64,000 bases of DNA, taken from assembly GCF_002906655.1 (NCBI RefSeq), contig NZ_CP025795.1:1-64000 (forward strand), read 5' to 3'. How positions within the stretch are numbered: position 1 is the first letter of the stretch; each line of letters begins with the position of its first letter. The position numbers and the translations under genes are program-made. The notes beneath the pieces were generated by a model that saw nothing but the letters and a program-made list of their open reading frames with translations, did not search any database and was not told where the DNA came from. Below, piece after piece: positions 35,510-43,800 of this stretch. This DNA comes from Vibrio hyugaensis (GTDB taxonomy: Bacteria > Pseudomonadota > Gammaproteobacteria > Enterobacterales > Vibrionaceae).

Positions 35510-37003
35510 TTGGACAACTTTTCACAAGTTCACATACTTCTGGGTGCTCTAGGATTATTTCTTCTCATCGGTATTCTACTAGTAAAGAGAGCCACAAAAC
35601 TGAGCAGACAATTAGAAGATAACAAAAACCAATTGCTGAAAGCAGAAGACACTATTGGACAATACAAAGAACGCTTTTCAGATGTTTTCGATACCGAGGC
35701 TGAATGTGCAAAAATCAAAGATGCTCTTGAAGCCGATAAAAAGTCTATAGAGCGCCAAAAAGACTTAGTCTTGATTGAGCAGCGTGATGCTGAAGTGAAA
35801 ATAGAAGAATTGAGAACCGACTATAGAAACAAGAAGCTTACGTATGACGCTTTAACGAAGCAAATTGCTGTTTTTAGAGATGATATTGAACTAATAGAAC
35901 TTGGCTTCTATGAACCAAAATTTGACTTCGATGCCTCAGAGAAATTTAAAGAAGAAATCAAAAAGTGCAAAGACCGACAAAAAGCTTTGATGAGAGAAAA
36001 ATCATCTAGCGGTGCTATTTTTTGCTATCGAGAATGGACCGTCGACGGTTCACGTTCTGAAGGCAAGAAGATGACGGACAAGAGCATTCGACTTACTGCT
36101 AGAGCCTTTAACAACGAATGTGAAGCAGCAATTGCTAACTGTACATGGAAGAACGTCGTCAAAATGCAAGAGCGTATTAGAAAGGCTTTTACTGCAATCA
36201 ACCAACTTAACGAGCCGAATGCCATTTCCATCACAGACAAGTACTTAAAAGAAAAGCTCAAAGAACTTCAACTGACCTATGAATATCGCGAGAAAAAACA
36301 ACAAGAGAAAGTTGAACAAGCAGAGATAAAGGCACAAATGCGAGAAGAGGCTAAGGTTGAAGCCGAAATTAAAAAAGCTGAAGCAGAAGCTATAAAGGAA
36401 GAAAAGCGCTTTCAAAAAGCTCTCGATACCGCGAGAAAAGAACTAGAGCAAGCCAGTGACGAGCTAAAGCTAGAGCTTGAACAACAGATAGCAGAACTAC
36501 AAGCCAACCTGAAGGAAGCAGAGCTCAAGCACCAACGTGCTCAATCAATGGCAGAGCAGACAAAACAAGGGCATGTTTACGTTATTTCAAATATCGGCTC
36601 TTTTGGCGAAGACATATATAAAATCGGTATGACACGTCGACTTGAACCAATGGATCGCGTCAAAGAACTCGGGGATGCTTCTGTTCCATTCACGTTTGAT
36701 GTACACGCAATGATTCATACTGATGATGCTCCGACATTAGAGAAGAAGCTACATGAAGTCTTCGATTCTCGCCGATTAAACATGATTAACAGACGAAAAG
36801 AGTTCTTCAATGTCACACTCAACGAAATACATGAAGCTGCGCAGTCCTTCTCAAACCATGAGATAGAGTTCGTAAAGACTGCCGTTGCTCAAGAGTATTA
36901 TGAAACTCAAGCAATGAAGAAACAGGAACAAATGAAGGAGCACGGTGCTTCAGAAGAAGCAGAAAGCGCAAATAACTTACCAAGTTTCGCCGATGCTATT
37001 TAA
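35510..37003 (+). CDS. SNIPE-like membrane-anchored DUF4041 + GIY-YIG nuclease (probable anti-phage defence)
   Basis: 497 residues with a distinctive order: one N-terminal membrane helix (about 7-26, then KR), coiled coil (30-130), the DUF4041 domain (170-235; EWTVDGSRSEGKKM and RAFNNECEAAI), a long charged coiled coil (245-352), and a C-terminal T5orf172/Mug113 GIY-YIG nuclease (355-445). In the nuclease, VYVIS (356-360) and YKIGMT (370-375) are the two GIY-YIG strands, followed by the Arg in MDRVKEL and Glu411 in TLEKKLHEVF. This is the architecture of SNIPE, a surface-associated nuclease reported to cut phage DNA during injection. Start is TTG 35510 with GAGG 8 nt upstream. It is a single-gene unit. 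Defence here is inferred from architecture. Confidence 0.85.
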   Translation: MDNFSQVHILLGALGLFLLIGILLVKRATKLSRQLEDNKNQLLKAEDTIGQYKERFSDVFDTEAECAKIKDALEADKKSIERQKDLVLIEQRDAEVKIEELRTDYRNKKLTYDALTKQIAVFRDDIELIELGFYEPKFDFDASEKFKEEIKKCKDRQKALMREKSSSGAIFCYREWTVDGSRSEGKKMTDKSIRLTARAFNNECEAAIANCTWKNVVKMQERIRKAFTAINQLNEPNAISITDKYLKEKLKELQLTYEYREKKQQEKVEQAEIKAQMREEAKVEAEIKKAEAEAIKEEKRFQKALDTARKELEQASDELKLELEQQIAELQANLKEAELKHQRAQSMAEQTKQGHVYVISNIGSFGEDIYKIGMTRRLEPMDRVKELGDASVPFTFDVHAMIHTDDAPTLEKKLHEVFDSRRLNMINRRKEFFNVTLNEIHEAAQSFSNHEIEFVKTAVAQEYYETQAMKKQEQMKEHGASEEAESANNLPSFADAI

Positions 37004-37029
37004 GTAAGCACTCTATAACATCAACCCCA

Positions 37030-37265
37030 CCTAACCTCCCCTTGGTCTCAGCTTCGGCGATCAAAATACATCGAGAGCAAAGGGGAGGAACTGTCGGAGC
37101 GTGTTAAAACGAGATTCTTGATGTAGCCTAGGCTCGTCGAAATGACACCAAAAGCTTGGAACGAAATAGGATAATGCACCAAAGGACAGCCCTCCCCCTT
37201 GGACAAGAAATGCAAATGCTGAGCAAACCATGTCAATACAAGGGGGAGTTGGAGGGGGTTGCTAG
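37030..37265. repeat. Intergenic segment with nested inverted repeats
   Basis: Two pairs of opposed purine/pyrimidine blocks: CCTCCCCTTGG (from about 37034) with AAAGGGGAGG (about 37079), and CCTCCCCCTTGG (about 37190) with CAAGGGGGAGTTGGAGGGGG (about 37239). There is no credible gene. It looks like a small mobile or repeated intergenic element, directly downstream of the nuclease gene. Copy number elsewhere cannot be judged. Confidence 0.45.
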
Positions 37266-37290
37266 TGAGAAACACATAACCCCAAGAGCA

Positions 37291-38082
37291 CTACATCAGA
37301 AAAATCCCAAGATAAGTGATAGCAACAACGCCAAGTAAAAACTCAGAAAATGGCTCTCTAACGATTGGCAATTGAATGAAACGGCTCAATCGATTCGATA
37401 TTGCGAATTCACTTCCGCCCCAATCTAAACTCTTTAAGTTAAAACACAGGCTGAGGAAAAGAAGGTGACTGGCTGTCACGATGCGGGCGTGGAAGAAATC
37501 CTCCGCACCAATCGCAATAACAAAAGAAGCAATGTGGCAGATAGCCAACGTCAGTTTTGGTAACACAGAGCGATATTCGACAAGCAGTAATTGCGCCAGC
37601 CACAAACCGTAAATCACTTTTAATTGCCAAGGCACAGGCTCTCCAAATAAGACGATCCTCCCCTCTCCTTGCAGTGTGGTTTGCATCCCTGAATGTACCC
37701 AGTAGGCGATCGCCGCAGCCAGTACCATCGATATAAACATCGACAAATAAGCCCGCTTTTTCAACTGCACCAATAAAAACCCAGCTGACTGGAGGACGAA
37801 AAATACGACCAAACCCTTATCGACATGTTCGATGCTGATCCATTGGCTCAGCGCTAAAAAACACAACACGTTAAAACCAGTTTCTAAACAGAGGATTCGC
37901 TTTATCTCTCCTGAATTTTCGACCGGTTGCGTTAACGGCCAGAACACCACAGGTAACAACACAGTCAATGCTAACGCGAGCCAAATCGAACTTTGCACTA
38001 GCAGATAAAAACCACTGCTGTACACCAAACAAAGTATCAGAAACAGCCCCGATGATAAGGGTGAATAGACTAGTGATTTCAT
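37291..38082 (-). CDS. Polytopic membrane protein of unknown function
   Basis: 263 residues with about eight hydrophobic helices and almost no soluble part. No family is recognised. Its ATG overlaps the stop of the FAD oxidoreductase gene by 4 nt, so the two are translationally coupled and probably act together. Conserved-looking charged residues inside helices include the EDFFHAR segment near 200. It could be a membrane partner enzyme or transporter for the oxidoreductase product. Confidence 0.7.
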   Translation of the reverse strand: MKSLVYSPLSSGLFLILCLVYSSGFYLLVQSSIWLALALTVLLPVVFWPLTQPVENSGEIKRILCLETGFNVLCFLALSQWISIEHVDKGLVVFFVLQSAGFLLVQLKKRAYLSMFISMVLAAAIAYWVHSGMQTTLQGEGRIVLFGEPVPWQLKVIYGLWLAQLLLVEYRSVLPKLTLAICHIASFVIAIGAEDFFHARIVTASHLLFLSLCFNLKSLDWGGSEFAISNRLSRFIQLPIVREPFSEFLLGVVAITYLGIFLM

Positions 38083-39641
38083 CGACGCTCCTCACATTCA
38101 GAGTGGGCGCGCTCTGCCAAATCCGCTGCACATAAATTGGCGGTTTCAATACATCGCTCCAACGTAACCGGAACTCGCCAAGTTTGGCGGGGATCAGATA
38201 AATACTCACCGCTTAAGAAGACGTTAGAAAAGTTTTTCACTGTAGTAGTGAGCACATTCTGAGCGGTTGGTTGAGTTAACGCGTGTTGCAGAACCCAATG
38301 GCGGGGCTGCCCACGTTCATTGATAACAATATCGCCATGAAAGCAATCGGAATACAACGTTTCCAGCTCTTGAGGCGTCACCATTTTCGCACCAAGACCG
38401 ACCCTAAAACCTTGGTAGGCTGCGTGTTCTAGTAAGTCTAATTGCCCGAAAAGTTGGAACAACAATTCATCTTTTACCTGTTCTTCAGTGCATAACAACA
38501 TCGGTTTCTGGTAAAGGGGACCGAGTGCATTATCAAGTTCAGTCGCCGTCACCGACAAACATGTCATCTCTCCTCGAGGCGTACTTCTCGTGGTCACGTG
38601 ATAACTCAACCCCCAAGGAGAATCAAGAACTAAGCCAACCGTTCTGTTTTTCAGTTCGGCAGGGAGGCGAGAAAAGTAAAACTGAAAGCCATGACTCAAC
38701 ACGTAATCATAACTTAATGCGGAACTGGTCTCTGTGAGTAAGGATTTGGTGACATGAGCTGGGAGTGCAAATACGTAATAATCAGCGAGAACGGTATGCT
38801 CATCATGCAGTCGCACACCATCAATTCGAGTTCGCGCTTTGTTGGGATAAATGGCTTTCGCTTTAGAGCCTAAATGAAACTGAACGCCCTGCTTTTGTAG
38901 ATGGTGAGTCAACGGGTTAATAAGTGCGTCGCTAATAGGTTTGCTCATTCCCAAGCTGTATGCGTCTGGCGCCGAGTTATGCAACTCACCATCTTTATTA
39001 TTAAGCAGGTCTAAAATCGCCAATGCCGGTGTCTCATCGGTCGCTCCAATCCAACCTAACAAAACAGAACGAAGGAAAGCAGCAAGCTGCGGTCGAGAGT
39101 CATAGGAGAAAAAATCCCTGACGGAAACACCGAGTAATTCTTCTGTAGAATATGGTTTCTGCAATCGTTGCTTAAACCAGAAAGTATCCTTTAAAGGGAC
39201 TTGCGCATAACGCATGGAGTAGGCTGACTTTGCATCATCCCATAGCTTTTCTAAGCGAGTAAAATAGCCGCGTTGAAACTGTATGGTCTTGTTACTTTGT
39301 GCCCAAGAAAATTGAACAATATTCTGAGGATAAAGCGAGCCTAAACAGGAGCCTGACCCCGAGGGGATCTCTTTAAGGAAGTTAATCAAGTTATGGTTTT
39401 TTGCGAAAAACTGCCGATGAGTGAGTTCATGAACCCTACCCCCTTCATCTACCGTTCCGATACACTTTCCCCCGGTATAAAGCTCTTTGTCGTAAACAGA
39501 AACATCAAAGCCTTGTTTTACACAGTTATGGGCCACTGCTAAGCCAGAAATGCCAGCACCAAAAATGGCAACTTTTGGGCGCGAAGAGCCTGTGCAAGCA
39601 CAGGCCTCCTCCTCCCCTTTATTCAAAGAGTGAAAAGTCAT
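38079..39641 (-). CDS. FAD-dependent amine-oxidase/desaturase-like oxidoreductase
   Basis: 520 residues. A dinucleotide-binding fold starts at residue 23 with VAIFGAGISGLAVAHN (GxGxxG) and an acidic residue ends strand two (VSVYDKE), followed by GGKCIG; near the C-terminus FLSGEYLSDP (G-E/D motif) closes the FAD site. This pattern fits carotenoid/squalene desaturase and amine oxidase flavoproteins (NAD(P)-binding_8). The substrate is unknown. GAGGAGAG precedes the ATG. Middle gene of a three-gene minus-strand unit. Confidence 0.8.
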   Translation of the reverse strand: MTFHSLNKGEEEACACTGSSRPKVAIFGAGISGLAVAHNCVKQGFDVSVYDKELYTGGKCIGTVDEGGRVHELTHRQFFAKNHNLINFLKEIPSGSGSCLGSLYPQNIVQFSWAQSNKTIQFQRGYFTRLEKLWDDAKSAYSMRYAQVPLKDTFWFKQRLQKPYSTEELLGVSVRDFFSYDSRPQLAAFLRSVLLGWIGATDETPALAILDLLNNKDGELHNSAPDAYSLGMSKPISDALINPLTHHLQKQGVQFHLGSKAKAIYPNKARTRIDGVRLHDEHTVLADYYVFALPAHVTKSLLTETSSALSYDYVLSHGFQFYFSRLPAELKNRTVGLVLDSPWGLSYHVTTRSTPRGEMTCLSVTATELDNALGPLYQKPMLLCTEEQVKDELLFQLFGQLDLLEHAAYQGFRVGLGAKMVTPQELETLYSDCFHGDIVINERGQPRHWVLQHALTQPTAQNVLTTTVKNFSNVFLSGEYLSDPRQTWRVPVTLERCIETANLCAADLAERAHSECEERR

Positions 39642-39655
39642 GTTCTCTCCTCGAA

Positions 39656-40060
39656 TTATCGACGAAAATTGACATGATTCGCGATTTCCAAACGATATAG
39701 ATCGTGGTTCGGAAGTTGATTCAACACTGAACTGATGTCGAGCTCAAACGGGCTATTCGCGAGTGAACGACACATAATCAGATCATCACCAACGATCATC
39801 ACTTTAGGTGTCGCCCCTTCCCACACGAGTTGAGCCGAGAGGTTTAAGTCACTGATATTAATCCCACAATCGTAAGTTCGAGAACGCAAAATACCATTGT
39901 CTACTTCGTACCCACCAACCAACACAATTGGATGCTGAACGGTAGGAAAGACAATCGCGTCATTTCCGCCTGCAGCTTGTTGGGTTGGGAAAGAAATAGC
40001 GTCTTCAGCGTGAACAAAAGAAGCAGCAAGAAGGGTCACGAAGCCAAGAACGTTTTTCAT
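39656..40060 (-). CDS. Small secreted protein of unknown function
   Basis: 134 residues with a signal peptide (MKNVLGFVTLLAASFVHA). The mature N-terminus has two similar short motifs, DAISFPTQQ and DAIVFPTVQ. Two Cys (in TYDCGIN and IMCRSL) may pair. I start at ATG 40060, after GGAGAAATTATA, rather than 40120. It lies 14 nt upstream of the FAD oxidoreductase gene and is probably first in that operon. No family is recognised. Confidence 0.65.
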   Translation of the reverse strand: MKNVLGFVTLLAASFVHAEDAISFPTQQAAGGNDAIVFPTVQHPIVLVGGYEVDNGILRSRTYDCGINISDLNLSAQLVWEGATPKVMIVGDDLIMCRSLANSPFELDISSVLNQLPNHDLYRLEIANHVNFRR

Positions 40061-40598
40061 TATAATTTCTCCATTTTTATATTTATAGCGGGAATGTTCC
40101 CAAACGAGAATGTATATCAACTTCGAACTTACAACTATTGGCTTAAGGATTTTAATTTTGTAGGAAATACGCCATAGCGGGCAAACACCAATAAGAAATG
40201 AAAAACAATAATTATCAATTAGTTAAAAATACAAAAAGGATATTAAGGTGATAACTAGGTAGGCTAAGAAAAAAGGAGAAAGATTCTTTGACATGGGGAA
40301 GCCTTTCACACATCAAACGAAAAGATAGATAAACACAACTAATTACATCAACTTTAAATTATAAAATACCCAAATAATAAATCGAAAACCTTACTTAGTA
40401 ACACATTGAATATTAAAATTTTATAAAACGGGCCAATCTCTCACCTGAACTTACGATAAGGTAGCTTGACCTAAACTTTCGGCGTAATTTTAGAAGTGGC
40501 CAAAAGTGAGTTATATGGGCCGACTAGTACGAGGCGGATTTACCCCAAAAGAGGAACAAAACAGTTATTGACCGAAAAAACGTTCAAAGCTTGAAAAC
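40061..40598. other. Long A/T-rich non-coding interval
   Basis: About 540 bp with no convincing gene. It must contain the promoter of the preceding minus-strand operon. Several AATTAT runs lie around 40200-40420. I see no RNA signature. Confidence 0.55.
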
Positions 40599-40630
40599 AA
40601 AAAAGACTTGGTTTCATCCAAGCCTTTTGA
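40599..40630 (-). terminator. Terminator of the ecotin-mliC operon
   Basis: AAAAGGCTTGG / CCAAGTCTTTT stem-loop followed on the minus strand by a T-run. Confidence 0.8.
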
Positions 40631-40639
40631 GTTAGACGA

Positions 40640-40948
40640 TTACTTCACAATGTGGCATGCACTTTGTGATATTTCGTTAACGATCAAAATCGCTTCGTCG
40701 CCTTTTGTGTGCAGTACCAGCATATCGTCGTCAGATAAGTATTTCGCGCCAGAAGCGGAACGAACTTGTTGTAGTTCGATTTCTCTTCCGTTATCAACAA
40801 TGATTAATGCTTTTTCCTGCTCAAAGCTGGCTGCGAATTGATGACCATCATGACATTGGTACTTGTACTGCGGCACTGTTGAAACGCAGCCGCCTAGTGC
40901 GAGCAAACCACCGAATGCCAGCGCGATTTTAGTATGGCGAGCAATCAT
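40640..40948 (-). CDS. mliC: MliC-type lysozyme inhibitor lipoprotein
   Basis: 102 residues. A lipobox (LGGC, Cys21) predicts an acylated periplasmic or surface lipoprotein. The MliC/PliC features are present: a Cys near the start (YQCHDGHQF), the SASGAKY motif that plugs the lysozyme active site, and a C-terminal Cys (SACHIVK) to pair with the first. MliC inhibits c-type lysozymes of animal hosts. Its ATG overlaps the ecotin-like stop by 4 nt. Confidence 0.83.
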   Translation of the reverse strand: MIARHTKIALAFGGLLALGGCVSTVPQYKYQCHDGHQFAASFEQEKALIIVDNGREIELQQVRSASGAKYLSDDDMLVLHTKGDEAILIVNEISQSACHIVK

Positions 40949-41406
40949 TCTTCAGGTGCCCAAACGCGGATATCTACGTCCAAGTCTGCTGGCGCGTAAA
41001 CAACAACAGGTAGCTTACTGTTGTAACGGTATAAGTCTCGAGTGGGCATTTGCACGAATGTCTCTACCTTCTCCATGTCTTCAGGACATGCCATTAGCGT
41101 TGAGATACCACCAGCCGCAGAAGAGTCAACTTGGTAGTATGTGTAACCCCAACCTTCCAATGTATGTTCAGTCACAGCGCCACCCAGAGAAACACGGTTA
41201 CAGTCCGTTTCCATCATTTTGCCAACCACAAGTTCTACACGCTTATCTGCTTCATTACTCGCTGGATCTACATAGAAAACATGCTTTGTCATGTTCTTCA
41301 TTTCAGGAAACATCTCTGCCGATGGGCGAGAAACATCATTTGCGGTGTTCATTGTCGAACACCCGCTCAATGCGATTGCACCTGCGGCTAACCAAACTGC
41401 TTTCAT
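40945..41406 (-). CDS. Ecotin-family serine protease inhibitor, lipoprotein form
   Basis: 153 residues clearly related to ecotin: VELVVGKMMETDCNRVSLGG, TLEGWGYTYY, STLMACPED, RYNSKLPVVVY and DIRVWAPEE match the E. coli protein in order. Cys69 and Cys107 correspond to ecotin's Cys50-Cys87 disulphide. The reactive-site P1 position, Met in E. coli, is Leu104 here. Unlike soluble periplasmic ecotin, it has a lipobox (LSGC, Cys16), so it should be membrane-tethered. It overlaps mliC, making a two-gene operon of host-enzyme inhibitors. Confidence 0.88.
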   Translation of the reverse strand: MKAVWLAAGAIALSGCSTMNTANDVSRPSAEMFPEMKNMTKHVFYVDPASNEADKRVELVVGKMMETDCNRVSLGGAVTEHTLEGWGYTYYQVDSSAAGGISTLMACPEDMEKVETFVQMPTRDLYRYNSKLPVVVYAPADLDVDIRVWAPEE

Positions 41407-41606
41407 CGTTTTTTCCTTTTTGATATGGATGTGCGTATTGTAATCGGGTTCACCGGTTTATGGTAAAAGTGCAATGCAAATTGAAGGCTGCTCTCACAAT
41501 TACGACTCTGCCTCATCAAGCAATTCTAGCAACTTGTCCCTTGCACACTCTCTTTGACAAAGTTATGGTTCGAAATCCTATTTGGTCACAGCCCAAGGAA
41601 GAGAGA

Positions 41607-42203
41607 ATGACCACCTATCTCGCCGGCTTTACGCTGGGCATATCGCTGATTCTTGCCATTGGTGCGCAAAACGCTTTTGTACTGAAGCAAAGCATTAAAC
41701 AACATCATGTATTTATGGTGTGCTTTATTTGTGCACTATCGGACGCGATTTTGATTTCTCTTGGTGTGGCGGGTTTTGGCTACCTGGTCAAACAGTTTCC
41801 TTTGATTGAAACCATTGCACGTTATGCAGGTGCGGCGTTCCTAACTTGGTATGGCATCAGTAGTTTGCGCTCAGCATTCACACAAAAACACGTGATGAAT
41901 CCGGAAGGAGACGCGTCGAAAAGCGCATGGCAAACCGCACTGATTTGCTTGGCGTTCACTTGGTTGAACCCACACGTTTACCTTGATACCGTTGTGTTAT
42001 TGGGGTCGATCTCCACTCAATATGAGCCATATAAATGGCAATTTGCAGTGGGGGCAGTGTCGGCTTCCTTCGTGTTCTTTTTCAGTCTGGGCTATGGCGC
42101 TAAATTACTGATTCCTATTTTTAAGCATGCCCGTTCTTGGCAGGTTCTGGAGTTCATCATTGGCTTTGTCATGCTCGCACTGGCGATCAGTTTACTGGTT
42201 TAG
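41607..42203 (+). CDS. LysE/ArgO family amino-acid exporter
   Basis: 198 residues with about six helices. The LysE signature is at the N-terminus (GISLILAIGAQNAFVLKQ), followed by FTWLNPHVYLD mid-protein. ArgO and LysE export arginine and lysine; the sequence fits this branch better than RhtB. I start at ATG 41607, after AAGGAAGAG; a frame to 41460 has no ribosome site. The gene is divergent from the ecotin-mliC operon. Confidence 0.87.
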   Translation: MTTYLAGFTLGISLILAIGAQNAFVLKQSIKQHHVFMVCFICALSDAILISLGVAGFGYLVKQFPLIETIARYAGAAFLTWYGISSLRSAFTQKHVMNPEGDASKSAWQTALICLAFTWLNPHVYLDTVVLLGSISTQYEPYKWQFAVGAVSASFVFFFSLGYGAKLLIPIFKHARSWQVLEFIIGFVMLALAISLLV

Positions 42204-42242
42204 CGCGTATACTTTTCTCAATGCTTGAAAGAGGAACGCATC

Positions 42243-42662
42243 ATGGCACACCACAGCCACCCAATTGAAATTAAAGCCATCGACCACGTAGTACTGAGAA
42301 CGGATAATCTCGACGCGATGTTGCGTTTCTATCGAGATCTATTGGGATGCCCTATTGAACGTGAATTACCAGATTTAGGCTTAACTCAACTGCGTGCTGG
42401 CACAGCAATCATTGATTTGGTTACGGTCGATAGCGAACTCGGTAAACTGGGCGGCAAATCGCCAAGCCAAGACGGTCGTAATGTCGACCATTTCTGTCTG
42501 CAAATTGCCCCTTTTGAGGAGTTTGAATTACTCGAATACCTTCGCCAACATGACGTCCACGTTGAAGGATTCGCCGAGCGATATGGCGCACAGGGCTTTG
42601 GTCGCTCTGTGTATTTAGAAGATCCAGAAGGCAATGTGGTCGAGCTTAAACCACAGAAATAA
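42243..42662 (+). CDS. VOC family protein
   Basis: 139 residues. It starts IKAIDHVVLRTDNLDAMLRFYRDLLG, with a second half NVDHFCLQI and the end VYLEDPEGNVVELK: the glyoxalase/dioxygenase fold with ligands His16, His in DHFCLQ and the final Glu. AGAGGAAC precedes ATG 42243. It is 40 nt downstream of the exporter and probably in its transcript. The substrate is unknown. Confidence 0.85.
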   Translation: MAHHSHPIEIKAIDHVVLRTDNLDAMLRFYRDLLGCPIERELPDLGLTQLRAGTAIIDLVTVDSELGKLGGKSPSQDGRNVDHFCLQIAPFEEFELLEYLRQHDVHVEGFAERYGAQGFGRSVYLEDPEGNVVELKPQK

Positions 42663-42791
42663 CTCGTTGCTATTCCTAACTTTATTTCCTCATTTTATCG
42701 GTTAAAAGCGGCTTCCAATTAAACCGTTTCGCCGTAGATTACGTATGTGTGTTCCTAAGCTTAAATAGGCAACCCTGATTAGGAACACACC

Positions 42792-43043
42792 ATGACCCTC
42801 AGCGACGACGCACTATCCAGAATCATAGAAATGGCATGGGAAGACCGAACCCCGTTTGAAGCGATTGAGCATCAATTCGGTCTGAACGAAAATGGCGTTA
42901 TCAGCTTGATGCGTCGCCACCTCAAACCTCGCAGTTTCAAGCTTTGGCGACAACGTGTATCTGGGCGCAACACCAAGCACTTTAAACTGCGTTCACCAGA
43001 CGTGAACAGAGGCTATTGCCCAACGCAGTACAAACAACGTTGA
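42792..43043 (+). CDS. DUF2805 / TIGR03643 family protein
   Basis: 83 residues, basic, starting with the HTH-like helix pattern SRIIEMAWEDRTPFEAIEHQFGL and then KPRSFKLWRQRVSGR, which I recognise as the DUF2805 family. It is probably nucleic-acid binding, but no function is known. It is short but conserved in length. Confidence 0.82.
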   Translation: MTLSDDALSRIIEMAWEDRTPFEAIEHQFGLNENGVISLMRRHLKPRSFKLWRQRVSGRNTKHFKLRSPDVNRGYCPTQYKQR

Positions 43044-43080
43044 ACCCCTCATAGAGCTTTAAATTGCAAACGCTATGCGC

Positions 43081-43800
43081 TTAAACCATAAAGTAAGGCG
43101 CACTGTCTCGCATGAATTCCGCCATAGAGGCGAGGTAATCCCACGTTTCTCGGTAGGTGTGGTTCATGCATTGCGTGAAGGCTTGGCACAGTGATGGATC
43201 TTCTTCCAACCACTGGCTGACGTGCTGCGCAGTGTAGGAAACCTGCTTAACTTCATCATCCAATATCTGCTGAATGGTCGGCCGCATCTCTTTTAAATAG
43301 GGGATATCCGATTGATCGATAAAGTTCAGTTGAGAAACCAGTAAACACCAAGAACGAAGTTCGACAGAATGAGCTCGGAAAAGGTGGATTTTAATGTCGT
43401 CATAAAAGTTGCTCACATTACTGAAGTCGCTCAAACTCTCCTCCTGATACACCTCGGTTTGATAGCCCGTCAGTGGGATTAAACTGGCGTACATAGCAGA
43501 GTGGTTTCTGTCGTTTTGGCAGTGGTGCATGATTTGTTGCTTCATCTCACCTTGCGCGTAACGAGTGGCGATCATCTTAAGTCGCTCTGCCCCCTCTTCT
43601 TCATTAATGGCATTGTGCAACAGATAGTAAGCCGTTGTTTGTTTGCTCTGGAATATTTCGCCAGTGAGCTCACCCATTGCTTTAGGTGTGAGTGAAGAAT
43701 CGGAATGCAGGTAGCTTGCAATCGAGGCTTTGTACTCTTTAGAGGGCACAAAGTTATTATCCTCTAGCAAGTTATACAGGCTGGTCTGTAAACAGTTCAT
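43081..43800 (-). CDS. Hypothetical helical protein, possibly ferritin-like
   Basis: 239 residues, all helical in appearance, no signal or membrane segment. Acidic and His pairs such as LTGEIFQSKQTTAYYLLH, NRNHSAMY-type (DRNHSAMY) and DDEVKQVSYTAQH suggest a ferritin-like or haem-oxygenase-like di-iron bundle, but this is inference only. AAGGAAGG precedes the ATG. It is single, with a perfect inverted repeat about 230 bp upstream. Confidence 0.6.
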   Translation of the reverse strand: MNCLQTSLYNLLEDNNFVPSKEYKASIASYLHSDSSLTPKAMGELTGEIFQSKQTTAYYLLHNAINEEEGAERLKMIATRYAQGEMKQQIMHHCQNDRNHSAMYASLIPLTGYQTEVYQEESLSDFSNVSNFYDDIKIHLFRAHSVELRSWCLLVSQLNFIDQSDIPYLKEMRPTIQQILDDEVKQVSYTAQHVSQWLEEDPSLCQAFTQCMNHTYRETWDYLASMAEFMRDSAPYFMV

